Positions 43,061 through 52,488 are shown, numbered from the stretch's first letter. The stretch: DNA of 64,000 nt from Moritella sp. 24 (GCF_018219155.1 NZ_CP056123.1:1807505-1871504); one strand, 5' to 3'. The notes: a model not told the origin generated them from the letters alone. Translations and numbers: made by a program.

Positions 43061-43454
43061 CAGCTATGATTAAAGTGATGTGAAATCAAATTCAAAAGTT
43101 GAACGAATAATAGCAAGCAGGATGTTGCAGGGTTATAGGTTTTAGTATGCATACTCAAGCTACTTCAATATGCATAATCAGCAAGCCGAATGGAGGGTAT
43201 ATTCAAGGCATGAGGTCGAGGATTTAGTTATTTTAAATCAAGACGTCATAACGCCGAAGGTGCCTTCGTTCGGCTTGCCCTACGGGAGGCGAGCAGGAAT
43301 AACAGTACAGCGTTACAATATTTGAAAATGGAATAACCATTCTCTACATATTGCGCCTTGTTCTGATATCCCTGATCGTCTCTGATACAGCATCTTGAAG
43401 TAACTTGGGTATCGACTTGCTATTAACAGTTTGAAATTAATTAAGGGAATAATT
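43061..43454. other. Gap between prpB and prpC occupied by a MITE-like repeat
   Basis: No gene is present. Bases 43151-43412 form an inverted-repeat element listed separately. The last 40 bases carry the prpC ribosome site (AAGGGA). Confidence 0.7.
43151..43412. mobile_element. MITE-like inverted-repeat element inside the prp operon
   Basis: The ends are 23-bp imperfect inverted repeats with 20 of 23 matches: ATACTCAAGCTACTTCAATATGC on the left (43151-43173) and, reverse-complemented, ATACCCAAGTTACTTCAAGATGC on the right (43390-43412). A nested perfect pair GCAAGCCGAA (43181-43190) / TTCGGCTTGC (43269-43278) lets the RNA fold. There is no reading frame of useful length. Ends of the type TACCCAAGTTACTTGAAG occur in repeats of vibrios and relatives. 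No clear target duplication was seen. Confidence 0.8.
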
Positions 43455-44579
43455 ATGACAGATAAAAAATTATCAGGCGCAGGCTTACGTGGTCAAAGCG
43501 CGGGTGACACAAAATTATGCACGGTTGGTAAATCTGGCAGTGGCTTAACGTATTGCGGTTATGACATCGCTGATCTTGCTGAACACGCTACATTCGAAGA
43601 AGTGGCTTATTTACTGTTTAACGGTGAATTACCTACACTTGATCAGCTTGAAACATACAAAGCTGAATTGAATACTCTACGTGATTTACCCCAATCACTG
43701 AAAGAAGTACTACAACATATTCCAGCTGACGCGCATCCAATGGATGTCATGCGAACGGGCTGTTCATTTTTAGGGAATATTGAACCTGAAGCTGACTTCT
43801 CAGTTCAAAATAAAGCGGCTAATCGCTTATTGGCGGCATTTCCTGCAATCATGTGTTACTGGTATCGTTATTCTCATGATGGGGTCGAGATTGACTGTAC
43901 AACGGATGAAGATTCACTGGCTGGTCACTTCCTTAAATTGTTACGTGGTGAATCGCCATCAGAACAGCATCGTCGAGTAATGGATGTATCGCTGATCCTT
44001 TATGCCGAGCATGAGTTTAATGCCTCAACCTTTACTGCGCGTGTGTGTGCATCAACCTTATCGGATATGTTCTCGTGTGTTACTGGTGCGATAGGTACCT
44101 TGCGTGGACCATTACACGGTGGCGCTAACGAAGCTGCGATGGATATGATCCAGAAGTTCACATCCCCAGCAGATGCGAAAATACAAATGGCAGGCATGCT
44201 TGAACGTAAAGAAAAAATCATGGGCTTTGGCCATGCGATTTACCGTACTTCCGATCCGCGTAATGTAATTATCAAAAAATGGTCTGAAAAACTGGCGCAT
44301 GAACACGGCGATACGTCGTTATACGATATTTCAGTCGCGTGTGAAGAGTTCATGTGGGACAGCAAAAAGTTATTCTGTAATGCTGATTTTTTCCATGCCT
44401 CTGCTTATCATTTCATGGGGATTCCAACCAAATTATTTACACCTATCTTTGTTTGTTCGCGTTTAACGGGTTGGGCTGCACACGTAATGGAACAACGTAG
44501 CAATAACCGTATCATTCGCCCAAGTGCAGATTATATTGGTGCAGAACCTAGAACCGTCACACCAATCGAACAAAGATAA
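43455..44579 (+). CDS. prpC: 2-Methylcitrate synthase
   Basis: PrpC condenses propionyl-CoA with oxaloacetate to 2-methylcitrate. It is a citrate synthase-family protein of 374 aa. The catalytic residues lie in RGPLHGGANEAAMDM (His), GFGHAIYRTSDPR (His) and ADFFHASAYHFMGIP (Asp). The N-terminal GLRGQSAGDTKLCTVGKSGSGLTYCGYDI is typical of methylcitrate synthases. The ATG at 43455 follows AAGGGA and is preferred to the upstream in-frame start at 43431. The next gene, acnD, begins 169 bp downstream after an 11-bp hairpin. Confidence 0.95.
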   Translation: MTDKKLSGAGLRGQSAGDTKLCTVGKSGSGLTYCGYDIADLAEHATFEEVAYLLFNGELPTLDQLETYKAELNTLRDLPQSLKEVLQHIPADAHPMDVMRTGCSFLGNIEPEADFSVQNKAANRLLAAFPAIMCYWYRYSHDGVEIDCTTDEDSLAGHFLKLLRGESPSEQHRRVMDVSLILYAEHEFNASTFTARVCASTLSDMFSCVTGAIGTLRGPLHGGANEAAMDMIQKFTSPADAKIQMAGMLERKEKIMGFGHAIYRTSDPRNVIIKKWSEKLAHEHGDTSLYDISVACEEFMWDSKKLFCNADFFHASAYHFMGIPTKLFTPIFVCSRLTGWAAHVMEQRSNNRIIRPSADYIGAEPRTVTPIEQR

Positions 44580-44625
44580 ATAACCGTAAAACCATTCATA
44601 TCAAGATGAATGACGATGTATTGAG

Positions 44626-44661
44626 TGACTTGCTTGTGTTCGTTCAGATCCAAGCAAGTCA
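44626..44661. repeat. Intercistronic hairpin between prpC and acnD
   Basis: TGACTTGCTTG (44626-44636) and CAAGCAAGTCA (44651-44661) are exact reverse complements around 14 bases. It has no T run, so it is more likely an mRNA stabiliser or processing signal than a terminator. Confidence 0.65.
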
Positions 44662-44748
44662 TGATGTTAGTTTTGATTAAAAGAGGGAAGAGTAAAGCAT
44701 ACCGACTGTGTTTTAACCTCAAGCCCCACCAATTTAATGGATTAAGTG

Positions 44749-47340
44749 ATGAACATTAACTATCGAAAACCTTTACCCGGCAGTGAGCTAGACTATTTTG
44801 ACACCCGTGCAGCAGTTGATGAAATTCAACCCGGTGCCTATGCAACATTACCCTATACCTCGCGTGTATTTGCTGAGAATTTGGTGCGTCGCTGTGAACC
44901 CGACGCATTAGAAAATTCGCTAAAGCAATTAATTGAACGTAAGCGCGATCTTGATTTTCCTTGGTTTCCAGCTCGTGTTGTTTGTCATGATATTTTAGGC
45001 CAAACCGCATTAGTCGATTTAGCGGGTTTACGTGATGCGATAGCGGAAAAAGGCGGTGATCCATCAAAAGTGAATCCTGTTGTACCAACGCAATTGATTG
45101 TGGATCATTCATTGGCTGTTGAACATGCTGGTTTCGAACCTGATGCGTTTGAAAAAAATCGAGCCATTGAAGACCGACGCAACGATGACCGTTTTCACTT
45201 TATTAACTGGACAAAAACCGCGTTTAAAAATATTGATGTGATCCCCCCTGGTAACGGTATTCTGCACCAGATTAATTTAGAACGTATGTCTCCGGTGATC
45301 CAATCACGAAATGGTGTGGCGTTTCCTGATACTTTAGTGGGGACGGATAGCCACACCCCTATGGTTGACGCTTTGGGTGTGATAGCTATTGGGGTCGGAG
45401 GACTGGAAGCGGAAAGTGTGATGCTGGGTCGTGCTTCATATATGCGTTTGCCAGACATTATTGGTGTTGAACTAACAGGTAAACCACCAGCAGGCATGAC
45501 AGCAACTGATACAGTATTAGCATTGACTGAGTTCTTACGTGCACAGAAAGTCGTATCAAGTTATTTAGAATTTTATGGTGAAGGCGTCTCGCATCTGACG
45601 TTAGGCGATCGTGCGACTATTTCTAATATGACACCTGAATATGGCGCGACGGCTGCATTGTTCTCAATTGATGAGCAGACTATTGATTACCTTAAATTAA
45701 CCGGTCGTGAAGATGATCAAGTTAAGCTGGTAGAAACCTACGCGAAAGAAACAGGACTATGGGCTGATGACTTAAGTAAGGTTGAATACGAACGTGTGCT
45801 TACTTTCGATTTATCGAGTGTGTGTCGTAATATTGCAGGTCCTTCAAATCCGCATAACCGTGTGCCAACATCTGAGCTAGCCCAACGTGGTATCAGTGGA
45901 AAATTTGAAAATGTAGCGGGCGAAATGCCTGACGGTTCAGTGATCATTGCTGCTATCACAAGCTGTACCAATACCAGTAATCCCCGTAATATGATTGCCG
46001 CAGGTTTGATTGCCCGTAACGCTAATAAGCTTGGATTAACCCGTAAGCCTTGGGTTAAAACATCGCTTGCGCCGGGTTCTAAAGCGGTGCAATTGTATTT
46101 ACAAGAAGCCGATCTATTACCGGAACTCGAACAGCTTGGCTTTGGTATTGTCGCGTTTGCCTGTACGTCATGTAATGGTATGAGTGGTGCGCTTGATCCT
46201 GCTATTAAACAAGAGATATTAGATCGTGATTTGTATGCGACTGCTGTGTTGTCCGGTAACCGTAATTTCGATGGTCGTATTCATCCACATGCTAATGAAG
46301 CCTTTATTGCTTCACCCCCATTAGTTGTTGCCTATGCTATTGCTGGTACCATTCGTTTTGATATTGAACGTGATACCCTTGGTTTCGATCACGCAGGTAA
46401 TGCGATAACGCTGAAAGATATTTGGCCGACAGATGAAGAGATTGATGCTGTTGTTAAATCGAGTGTGAAACCTGCGCAGTTCAGGCAAGTATATAACCCT
46501 ATGTTTGATATTTCAGTTGATTATGGCGAGCAAAACGATCCGCTCTATGATTGGCGTGAAATGAGTACTTACATTCGTCGTCCTCCCTATTGGGAAGGTG
46601 CATTAGCCGGTGAGCGTAGCCTTAAAGGTATGCGTCCATTAGCAGTATTGGGTGACAATATTACTACCGACCATCTATCTCCTTCTAACGCTATTATGCT
46701 TGATAGTGCTGCGGGCGCGTATCTCGATAAAATGGGACTTCCTGAAGTTGATTTTAATTCGTATGCAACACACCGAGGTGATCACTTAACGGCACAGCGT
46801 GCGACCTTTGCAAACCCAAAGTTAAACAATGAAATGGTGTTGGAAAACGGACAAGTTAAACAAGGTTCATTAGCGCGAATTGAACCTGAAGGTACAGTAA
46901 CCCGCATGTGGGAAGCGATTGAAACCTACATGGATCGTAAGCAACCGTTGATTATTGTAGCTGGTGCGGATTATGGTCAAGGTTCTTCACGGGATTGGGC
47001 GGCGAAAGGCGTTCGTTTAGCGGGTGTAGAAGCGATTGTTGCTGAAGGGTTTGAACGCATTCATCGTACTAACCTTGTCGGTATGGGCGTACTACCTCTT
47101 GAATTTAAAGCGGGTGAAAGTCGTAAAACTTACGAAATTGATGGTAGTGAAACGTTTGACGTGATTGGTGAGCCAACGCCTAGTTCGACATTGACGCTTA
47201 TTATCACACGTAAAAATGGTGAAACGATTGATGTGCCTGTGACGTGTAGATTAGATACCGCAGAAGAAGTGTCTATTTATGGCGCTGGTGGTGTACTGCA
47301 ACGCTTTGCACAAGACTTCCTTGAATCGAGTGGGAGCTAA
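44749..47340 (+). CDS. acnD: Fe/S-dependent 2-methylcitrate dehydratase
   Basis: AcnD is an aconitase-family enzyme that dehydrates 2-methylcitrate, giving an isomer of 2-methylaconitate that needs PrpF before hydration. It has 863 aa. The 4Fe-4S cysteines are seen in AITSCTNTSNPRN and FACTSCNGMSGALDP. Substrate blocks include DSHTPMVDALGVI, SGNRNFDGRIHP and the swivel-domain GADYGQGSSRDWAAKG. The start MNINYRKPLPGSELDYFD matches the AcnD type, not AcnA/AcnB. I take the ATG at 44749 (a GTG lies one codon upstream). prpF follows after 6 bp. Confidence 0.96.
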   Translation: MNINYRKPLPGSELDYFDTRAAVDEIQPGAYATLPYTSRVFAENLVRRCEPDALENSLKQLIERKRDLDFPWFPARVVCHDILGQTALVDLAGLRDAIAEKGGDPSKVNPVVPTQLIVDHSLAVEHAGFEPDAFEKNRAIEDRRNDDRFHFINWTKTAFKNIDVIPPGNGILHQINLERMSPVIQSRNGVAFPDTLVGTDSHTPMVDALGVIAIGVGGLEAESVMLGRASYMRLPDIIGVELTGKPPAGMTATDTVLALTEFLRAQKVVSSYLEFYGEGVSHLTLGDRATISNMTPEYGATAALFSIDEQTIDYLKLTGREDDQVKLVETYAKETGLWADDLSKVEYERVLTFDLSSVCRNIAGPSNPHNRVPTSELAQRGISGKFENVAGEMPDGSVIIAAITSCTNTSNPRNMIAAGLIARNANKLGLTRKPWVKTSLAPGSKAVQLYLQEADLLPELEQLGFGIVAFACTSCNGMSGALDPAIKQEILDRDLYATAVLSGNRNFDGRIHPHANEAFIASPPLVVAYAIAGTIRFDIERDTLGFDHAGNAITLKDIWPTDEEIDAVVKSSVKPAQFRQVYNPMFDISVDYGEQNDPLYDWREMSTYIRRPPYWEGALAGERSLKGMRPLAVLGDNITTDHLSPSNAIMLDSAAGAYLDKMGLPEVDFNSYATHRGDHLTAQRATFANPKLNNEMVLENGQVKQGSLARIEPEGTVTRMWEAIETYMDRKQPLIIVAGADYGQGSSRDWAAKGVRLAGVEAIVAEGFERIHRTNLVGMGVLPLEFKAGESRKTYEIDGSETFDVIGEPTPSSTLTLIITRKNGETIDVPVTCRLDTAEEVSIYGAGGVLQRFAQDFLESSGS

Positions 47341-47346
47341 CCACTT

Positions 47347-48555
47347 ATGTCGAAAGCTAACATGGAATATTCAGCACACTCTTTACCACAGCTTAGGATC
47401 CCAGCTACATATATGCGTGGTGGCACTAGTAAGGGGGTGTTCTTTAGCCTTCAAGACTTGCCCGAGGCTGCTCAAGTTGCAGGTTCTGCACGAGACGCAT
47501 TGTTGTTACGTGTCATTGGTAGCCCAGATCCTTATGGTAAACAAACAGATGGTATGGGCGGGGCAACGTCCAGTACCAGTAAGACGGTTATCGTGTCAGC
47601 AACGGATAAACCCGATCATGATGTTGATTATCTGTTTGGTCAGGTATCGATTGATAAACCGTTTGTGGACTGGAGCGGTAATTGTGGCAACTTGTCTGCC
47701 GCGGTAGGCTCATTTGCGATTAACAGTGGCTTAGTTGATGTTAATCGTATTCCAGAAAATGGTGTTGCAGTTGTGCGTATTTGGCAAGCTAATATTAGTA
47801 AAACGATTATTGCTCATGTGCCTATTACTAATGGTTTAGTACAAGAAACCGGTGACTTTGAGCTAGACGGGGTAACGTTTCCCGCAGCGGAGGTACCCGT
47901 TGAGTTTATGGAACCCGCAGATGGTGAGGGAGCGATGTTTCCTACGGGCAATTTGATTGATGATTTAGTCGTACCTCAATCTGTTGTTGCTGGTGGACAC
48001 TTAAAAGCCACAATGATTAACGCAGGTATCCCTACTATTTTTGTTAATGCTGAAGATATTGGTTACACAGGGGCAGAACTGCAAGAAGACATTAACAATG
48101 ATGTTGAAGCACTTGCCATGTTTGAGACTATTCGTGCTTATGGCGCAGTGCAGATGGGATTGATATCCGATACCTCTGAAGCTGTGCAGCGTCAACATAC
48201 ACCTAAGGTCGCGTTTGTGGCTAAATCGGCTGATTATGTGTCTTCCAGTGATAAACAAATTGCTGCGAGTGACATTGATTTATCGGTACGGGCGTTGTCG
48301 ATGGGTAAATTACATCACGCCATGATGGGTACGGCTGCGGTTGCTATTGGTGCCGCGGCTGCAATTCCTGGTACATTGGTGAATCTAGCTGCAGGCGGTG
48401 GTGTGCGAGATGCCGTTAACTTTGGTCATCCATCGGGGACATTATGCGTTGGTGCTCAAGCGACGAAAGTGAACGGGGAGTGGACTGTCACTAAAGCCAG
48501 TATGAGCAGAAGTGCGCGTATTTTGATGGAAGGTTGGGTACGTATTCCAGCTTAA
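47347..48555 (+). CDS. prpF: 2-Methylaconitate cis-trans isomerase
   Basis: PrpF isomerises the 2-methylaconitate produced by AcnD so that it can be hydrated to 2-methylisocitrate. It is a 402-aa DAP-epimerase-fold protein, with the opening IPATYMRGGTSKGVFF, the catalytic Lys/Cys region FVDWSGNCGNLSAAVG and the C-terminal FGHPSGTLCVGAQ. GGGAG precedes the ATG. It is the last gene of the operon, the only role known for it being with AcnD, which confirms the AcnD/PrpF variant of the pathway. Confidence 0.95.
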   Translation: MSKANMEYSAHSLPQLRIPATYMRGGTSKGVFFSLQDLPEAAQVAGSARDALLLRVIGSPDPYGKQTDGMGGATSSTSKTVIVSATDKPDHDVDYLFGQVSIDKPFVDWSGNCGNLSAAVGSFAINSGLVDVNRIPENGVAVVRIWQANISKTIIAHVPITNGLVQETGDFELDGVTFPAAEVPVEFMEPADGEGAMFPTGNLIDDLVVPQSVVAGGHLKATMINAGIPTIFVNAEDIGYTGAELQEDINNDVEALAMFETIRAYGAVQMGLISDTSEAVQRQHTPKVAFVAKSADYVSSSDKQIAASDIDLSVRALSMGKLHHAMMGTAAVAIGAAAAIPGTLVNLAAGGGVRDAVNFGHPSGTLCVGAQATKVNGEWTVTKASMSRSARILMEGWVRIPA

Positions 48556-48691
48556 CATGACTAAGCGGTGATATTTATTAATAACAATTAGGCAAAAACA
48601 CCAAACTAATCAAACCAGTGTATTGAGTAATTGGATTCACTGTCAGATACCGTTATATTGTCAGCTTATTCACATCTAGGCTGATTTTATA

Positions 48692-49114
48692 ATGGTAAAG
48701 GTAATCACATTCTTCATATTGAGTGTTTGTAGTTTTGTCTCGGTGGCAGCATCGATAGATTGCAATAACGCGTTTAATACATTAGAAAAAAACTATTGTG
48801 CAAAAGTTGAATTCGATAAGGCTGAAGCTGAAATGCAGCGTTATCTTGATAAGAGCATCGCACAATACTCAGCGGATACACAGGTTGTTGAATCCATCAA
48901 TATTGCACAATCGGCATGGCAATCATACAGTAAATCCCAGTGTGACTCGGTGTTTACTGTATGGCGTGACGGGAGTGTTCGTGTGGTCATGATATTAAGT
49001 TGTCGAACCAAGCTTACCCAACAACGTACCCATGAGTTGTGGGCGCAATACTTAACGTATATGGGCAGTTCAGAGTCAATATTACCAGAGCCAAACGTAG
49101 TCGATTTATCTTAA
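48692..49114 (+). CDS. LprI/DUF1311-family periplasmic protein
   Basis: This is a secreted small protein of 140 aa with a signal peptide ending at about VAAS. The DUF1311 pattern is clear: DCNNAFNTLEKNYCA, two amphipathic helices ending in AQSAWQSYSKSQCD, then WRDGSVRVVMILSCRTKLTQQRTHEL, with four Cys able to form two disulphides. The family includes the mycobacterial lysozyme inhibitor LprI; function in other bacteria is unproven. It converges on ndh with a 4-bp overlap of the two stop regions. Confidence 0.85.
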   Translation: MVKVITFFILSVCSFVSVAASIDCNNAFNTLEKNYCAKVEFDKAEAEMQRYLDKSIAQYSADTQVVESINIAQSAWQSYSKSQCDSVFTVWRDGSVRVVMILSCRTKLTQQRTHELWAQYLTYMGSSESILPEPNVVDLS

Positions 49115-50325
49115 AAACTTTTATAATACGGGTTAAGCATGCATTTGATCCGTTTTAGTATAACAAGTGCTGTCACACGTCCCCAACTAAAGAGCACACG
49201 TTGGTGTAAACGGAATATCGTATCGTATAAATTACGAATTAAACGCCCCTTTAAGACCAACTTATTATTCATTAATGCACCAACGGCATTATCATGCCCT
49301 ACAGCGACAACCATACCACCATCATTATAAATAAAAGGCTGTAATGGTTTACCTTTGAGCATGAGATTAAACTGCTTTGCTAAGTGCGTAGCTGCTTGGT
49401 TAGCGGCTTGTGCACGAGGTGGTACAAAACTACCATCAGGTTGCGTACATTGAGAGTTATCACCAATCACAAAAATGTTGTCATCAAGGCTAGATTGCAG
49501 GGTCGGTTTAACAATTAACTGATTTAATCGATTTGTTTCTAACCCATCAAGTTTTGTTAACCATTCTGCACATTTGATTCCTGCTGCCCATATTTGTAAG
49601 TCTGCTGGAATAACTTCGTTTTCAGAGGTGACGAGTTTACCGGCTTCAGCACGTTGAATACGCGTTTCTGTACGTACGATAATACCTTGCTTCTCAAGCG
49701 CCGCTTGTACTTTTTTAGACATGCACTCAGGCCCGCCCGGTAAAGTACGGTCTGCTGCTTCGATTAAAGTAATCTCAAATTCAGACGCTTGTCTATAGCT
49801 TTGCAGTTTACTACTTACTTTTGCTAATTCAGCCGCTAATTCAACACCTGTTGCTCCTGCGCCCACAATCGAGATTCGACGTGTACCTGTTGCTTTAAGT
49901 TGTTGTTTAATGTGTTGCCAAGCTTTTTGTGCTTGTCCTGATGAATCTAAAAACAAGCAGTGTTCACTCACACCCGGAGTTTTAAAATCGTTACTGACCG
50001 CGCCAACAGCCATGACTAAGTGATCGTATTGCAACGTTGTTAGGTCGCTATTTAGTCCACGCAAACTGATCGTTTTGTTTGTGCGATCGAGTCCTGTCAT
50101 TGCATCTTGAATATGAGTATAGCCATTACATTCGGCATGTTGAAAATAGCTCACAGCATCTAATTCCGCATCAAATGTACCTGCTGCGATCTCGTGTAAG
50201 CGTGGTTTCCAGAAATGATGTGAAGACGGCTCAACAAGTACCACTTCGTGGCGTTTATTACGGCCTAATCGGGTTACTAATTCAAGGCCAGCTGCGCCAC
50301 CACCTACAACAACAATTCTTAACAT
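49111..50325 (-). CDS. ndh: Type II NADH dehydrogenase
   Basis: This is a non-proton-pumping NADH:quinone oxidoreductase, a flavoprotein bound to the inner face of the membrane. It has two Rossmann motifs: VVVGGGAAGLELVTRLG for FAD at the start and IVGAGATGVELAAELAK for NADH near residue 155. Further blocks are FVIGDNSQC and the C-terminal basic/aromatic amphipathic stretch (HQRVLFSWGRVTALVILKRIKCML) that holds the protein on the membrane. It has 404 aa. A striking 28-bp inverted repeat lies 86 bp upstream in the region shared with yqhA. Confidence 0.92.
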   Translation of the reverse strand: MLRIVVVGGGAAGLELVTRLGRNKRHEVVLVEPSSHHFWKPRLHEIAAGTFDAELDAVSYFQHAECNGYTHIQDAMTGLDRTNKTISLRGLNSDLTTLQYDHLVMAVGAVSNDFKTPGVSEHCLFLDSSGQAQKAWQHIKQQLKATGTRRISIVGAGATGVELAAELAKVSSKLQSYRQASEFEITLIEAADRTLPGGPECMSKKVQAALEKQGIIVRTETRIQRAEAGKLVTSENEVIPADLQIWAAGIKCAEWLTKLDGLETNRLNQLIVKPTLQSSLDDNIFVIGDNSQCTQPDGSFVPPRAQAANQAATHLAKQFNLMLKGKPLQPFIYNDGGMVVAVGHDNAVGALMNNKLVLKGRLIRNLYDTIFRLHQRVLFSWGRVTALVILKRIKCMLNPYYKSF

Positions 50326-50642
50326 AATATGCTCTACTATTTTGTGTAACTAAATCTGATGGCGGCATTATATCTATGTCTCAAATATTGATAATCCCCT
50401 AAAATTGCAAATAACTATTACTGTCCTGTAATAGTTATGATTTCAACTATCGCCTATACTTCGATTTAGATAGTAAATAACGCAATCATCAATTTATGAT
50501 ATTTTATTAATTGTATTAGTAGGTTAATTAGGCTTGTTCATGAGTAAAAAACGCTATATATTGCCCGCCATAAAACGCAATCTATAGGCTGTTCTATATT
50601 AGAAAAGGTAGCTGATTGTTATAACAATATATCGGAGTAGAA
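50326..50642. other. Divergent intergenic region between ndh and yqhA
   Basis: There is no gene. It contains the perfect 11-bp inverted repeat at 50411-50438 and a good ribosome site (GGAG) before yqhA. Confidence 0.55.
50411..50438. promoter_or_regulatory. Perfect 28-bp inverted repeat, candidate operator
   Basis: ATAACTATTAC (50411-50421), spacer TGTCCT and GTAATAGTTAT (50428-50438) are exact reverse complements. Its place between divergent ndh and yqhA and its AT-rich arms suggest a dimeric regulator site rather than a terminator. Confidence 0.6.
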
Positions 50643-51185
50643 ATGAAAAACCATAATGTTAAAAGAATGAAGGATGTATTCTTTATTTTCAGATTTATAA
50701 GTTGGATAGCGATTATCTGTTCGTTACTTGGTTCTTTGCTATTGTTTGTTGTTGGTGCAATCAAAAGTTATTATGCACTGGCTGCAGTTGCGTTTGGTTA
50801 TGTACCAGATGAAACATTAGCGCACCTTGATTCCGCCGATATTGCCACCGCCTATTTAATTAAGGGTTTAGATACCTTTTTAATCGCTTTGGTACTTTTC
50901 ATTTTTGCCCATGGTGTATTCACACTATTTATTACAGATAAGAAGCTAAACAATATCCCAACGGTATTAAGCTGGATAAAAACCCCTGACATTGGCCATC
51001 TAAAGAATATTTTGGGTGAAGTGATCGTTATTATTTTGTTTGTTAAGTTTTTAGAAATGATCTTAATTAATTTGAATAATTTAAGCTGGGAAATTCTGAT
51101 CTTACCGATTTCTATTTTACTTTTAGCATTGGCACTGAAGTTCTTGGATTTGAATGACAAGAACGGTAGTCATAAAGACGAGTAG
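50643..51185 (+). CDS. YqhA (UPF0114) family membrane protein
   Basis: This is an inner-membrane protein of 180 aa with about four helices (residues 20-45, 70-95, 120-145, 150-165). The YqhA family blocks are YLIKGLDTFLIALVLFIFAHGVFTLF in the middle and the C-terminal FLEMILINL. GGAG lies 5 bases before the ATG. Function of the family is not established. It is divergent from ndh and is followed by a terminator. Confidence 0.87.
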   Translation: MKNHNVKRMKDVFFIFRFISWIAIICSLLGSLLLFVVGAIKSYYALAAVAFGYVPDETLAHLDSADIATAYLIKGLDTFLIALVLFIFAHGVFTLFITDKKLNNIPTVLSWIKTPDIGHLKNILGEVIVIILFVKFLEMILINLNNLSWEILILPISILLLALALKFLDLNDKNGSHKDE

Positions 51186-51212
51186 TACGCTGCCGTAATA
51201 TAGCTAGACCCC

Positions 51213-51246
51213 AACGCTGTTTTAGTTATCTAAAGCAGCGTTTTTG
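51213..51246 (+). terminator. Rho-independent terminator of the yqhA-like gene
   Basis: ACGCTGTTTTAG pairs with CTAAAGCAGCGT around TTAT, followed by TTTT. The same hairpin sequence recurs after the next gene at 52232-52256. Confidence 0.85.
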
Positions 51247-51378
51247 TTTGCTTATAACGCCCACCTAAATATCTTTAAGCATGGTTAACTATTGCTTTTC
51301 ATTCTTACACCCCCTTACAACTCAAGGTCATATATTTGCTACTATTCAGTCATATTTTTTAATTATTAGGCTTGGCTA

Positions 51379-52215
51379 ATGGATTTATCCAAAATTTATT
51401 CTATGCAAGATGATTTAATACAGAGGTTAGTTAGTATTAATGATAAAGGAGAAATGATTGCGACTGTTAATGGACTTGAATTTAGCAGTGTATTTCAGCC
51501 TATCGTTGATTGTAGCAAAAGAATCGTTGCGCTTGAGGGACTAATTAGAATAAAAGACTCTGTAGGAAATAATGTTAATCCATACGAATATTTTAAAAAT
51601 ATAAACGATAATGATTTGGAAAGTGTCATTTCAACGTTAATTTGTGGAAAGATACACACGCACAATTTTGCGATGTCTCATTTCAGCAATAAGCTCCTTT
51701 TTATAAACGTATCACCTGTCACATTCGCAATACTGTCAAATAATGAACAAGCAATATTGAATTTTTTAGATAAAATCACATCACTAAAATTGAACCCCAA
51801 TCAAATTATTTATGAGATAACAGAATTCAAAGAAAGAGATATTGAAAATATAGTTAATGGAAAGAATATTTTAGAAAAATTCAATATATTGACTGCGCTT
51901 GATGATTATGGCGCTGATTATTCAAATGAATATAGAGCATTAAAAATAAGACCGCCTTATTTAAAGATTGATAAATCAATTATTGATATGTGCGATTCAG
52001 GCTGCGATTCGGATTTAAAAGAGGCGATTAAAGTTGCACAAGACATTAGTGCAATAACGATTGCGGAAGGCATAGAAACCGAAAATGCCTTTAATAAATG
52101 TAGGGATAACAATATAGATTTTTTTCAAGGTTATTTTTTTGATAAACCGCTGTCAGCAAGCGAACTAAAATCAAAAGTGAACATTACAACTGCACACGAT
52201 TTGAAGCGGATGTAA
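51379..52215 (+). CDS. EAL-domain cyclic-di-GMP phosphodiesterase
   Basis: This is a stand-alone EAL domain (278 aa, no membrane span, no GGDEF or sensor domain). It would hydrolyse cyclic di-GMP to pGpG in the cytosol. The signature is EGL (E53) instead of EAL, but the metal and catalytic residues are all there: E53, N110, E146, the pair D175-D176 (in ALDDYGAD), K196, E230, E233 and Q250. An active enzyme is therefore expected. Its AT-rich codon use (many AAT, ATA, AAA) differs somewhat from the housekeeping genes nearby, which may point to acquisition. It is a single-gene unit. Confidence 0.87.
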   Translation: MDLSKIYSMQDDLIQRLVSINDKGEMIATVNGLEFSSVFQPIVDCSKRIVALEGLIRIKDSVGNNVNPYEYFKNINDNDLESVISTLICGKIHTHNFAMSHFSNKLLFINVSPVTFAILSNNEQAILNFLDKITSLKLNPNQIIYEITEFKERDIENIVNGKNILEKFNILTALDDYGADYSNEYRALKIRPPYLKIDKSIIDMCDSGCDSDLKEAIKVAQDISAITIAEGIETENAFNKCRDNNIDFFQGYFFDKPLSASELKSKVNITTAHDLKRM

Positions 52216-52231
52216 TATATTTAACTTTTAT

Positions 52232-52256
52232 GCTGTTTAAGTTATCTAAGCAGCGT
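52232..52256 (+). terminator. Hairpin after the EAL gene, copy of the preceding terminator
   Basis: GCTGTTTAAGTTATCTAAGCAGC forms a stem like that at 51213-51246 and is followed by GTCTTTCTTTC. The resemblance in stem and loop suggests common origin. Confidence 0.7.
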
Positions 52257-52488
52257 CTTTCTTTCAGTTCCCCCGTTATTAATGACTTATATTCCATATT
52301 AACAACTGCAAGTCATTTAAAATATATAGATTAATGACCCTGCCTATTTTTACACTATGGACATAAAGTTCATTCCTTTCCCCCCTAATAGCGCATTATT
52401 AATAATGAGTTTTTATATAACATATTTTAAATTTATAGTAATTTTACTAGTTTTTATGGCAATGGAATTGCAATAGAATCCAAAATAT

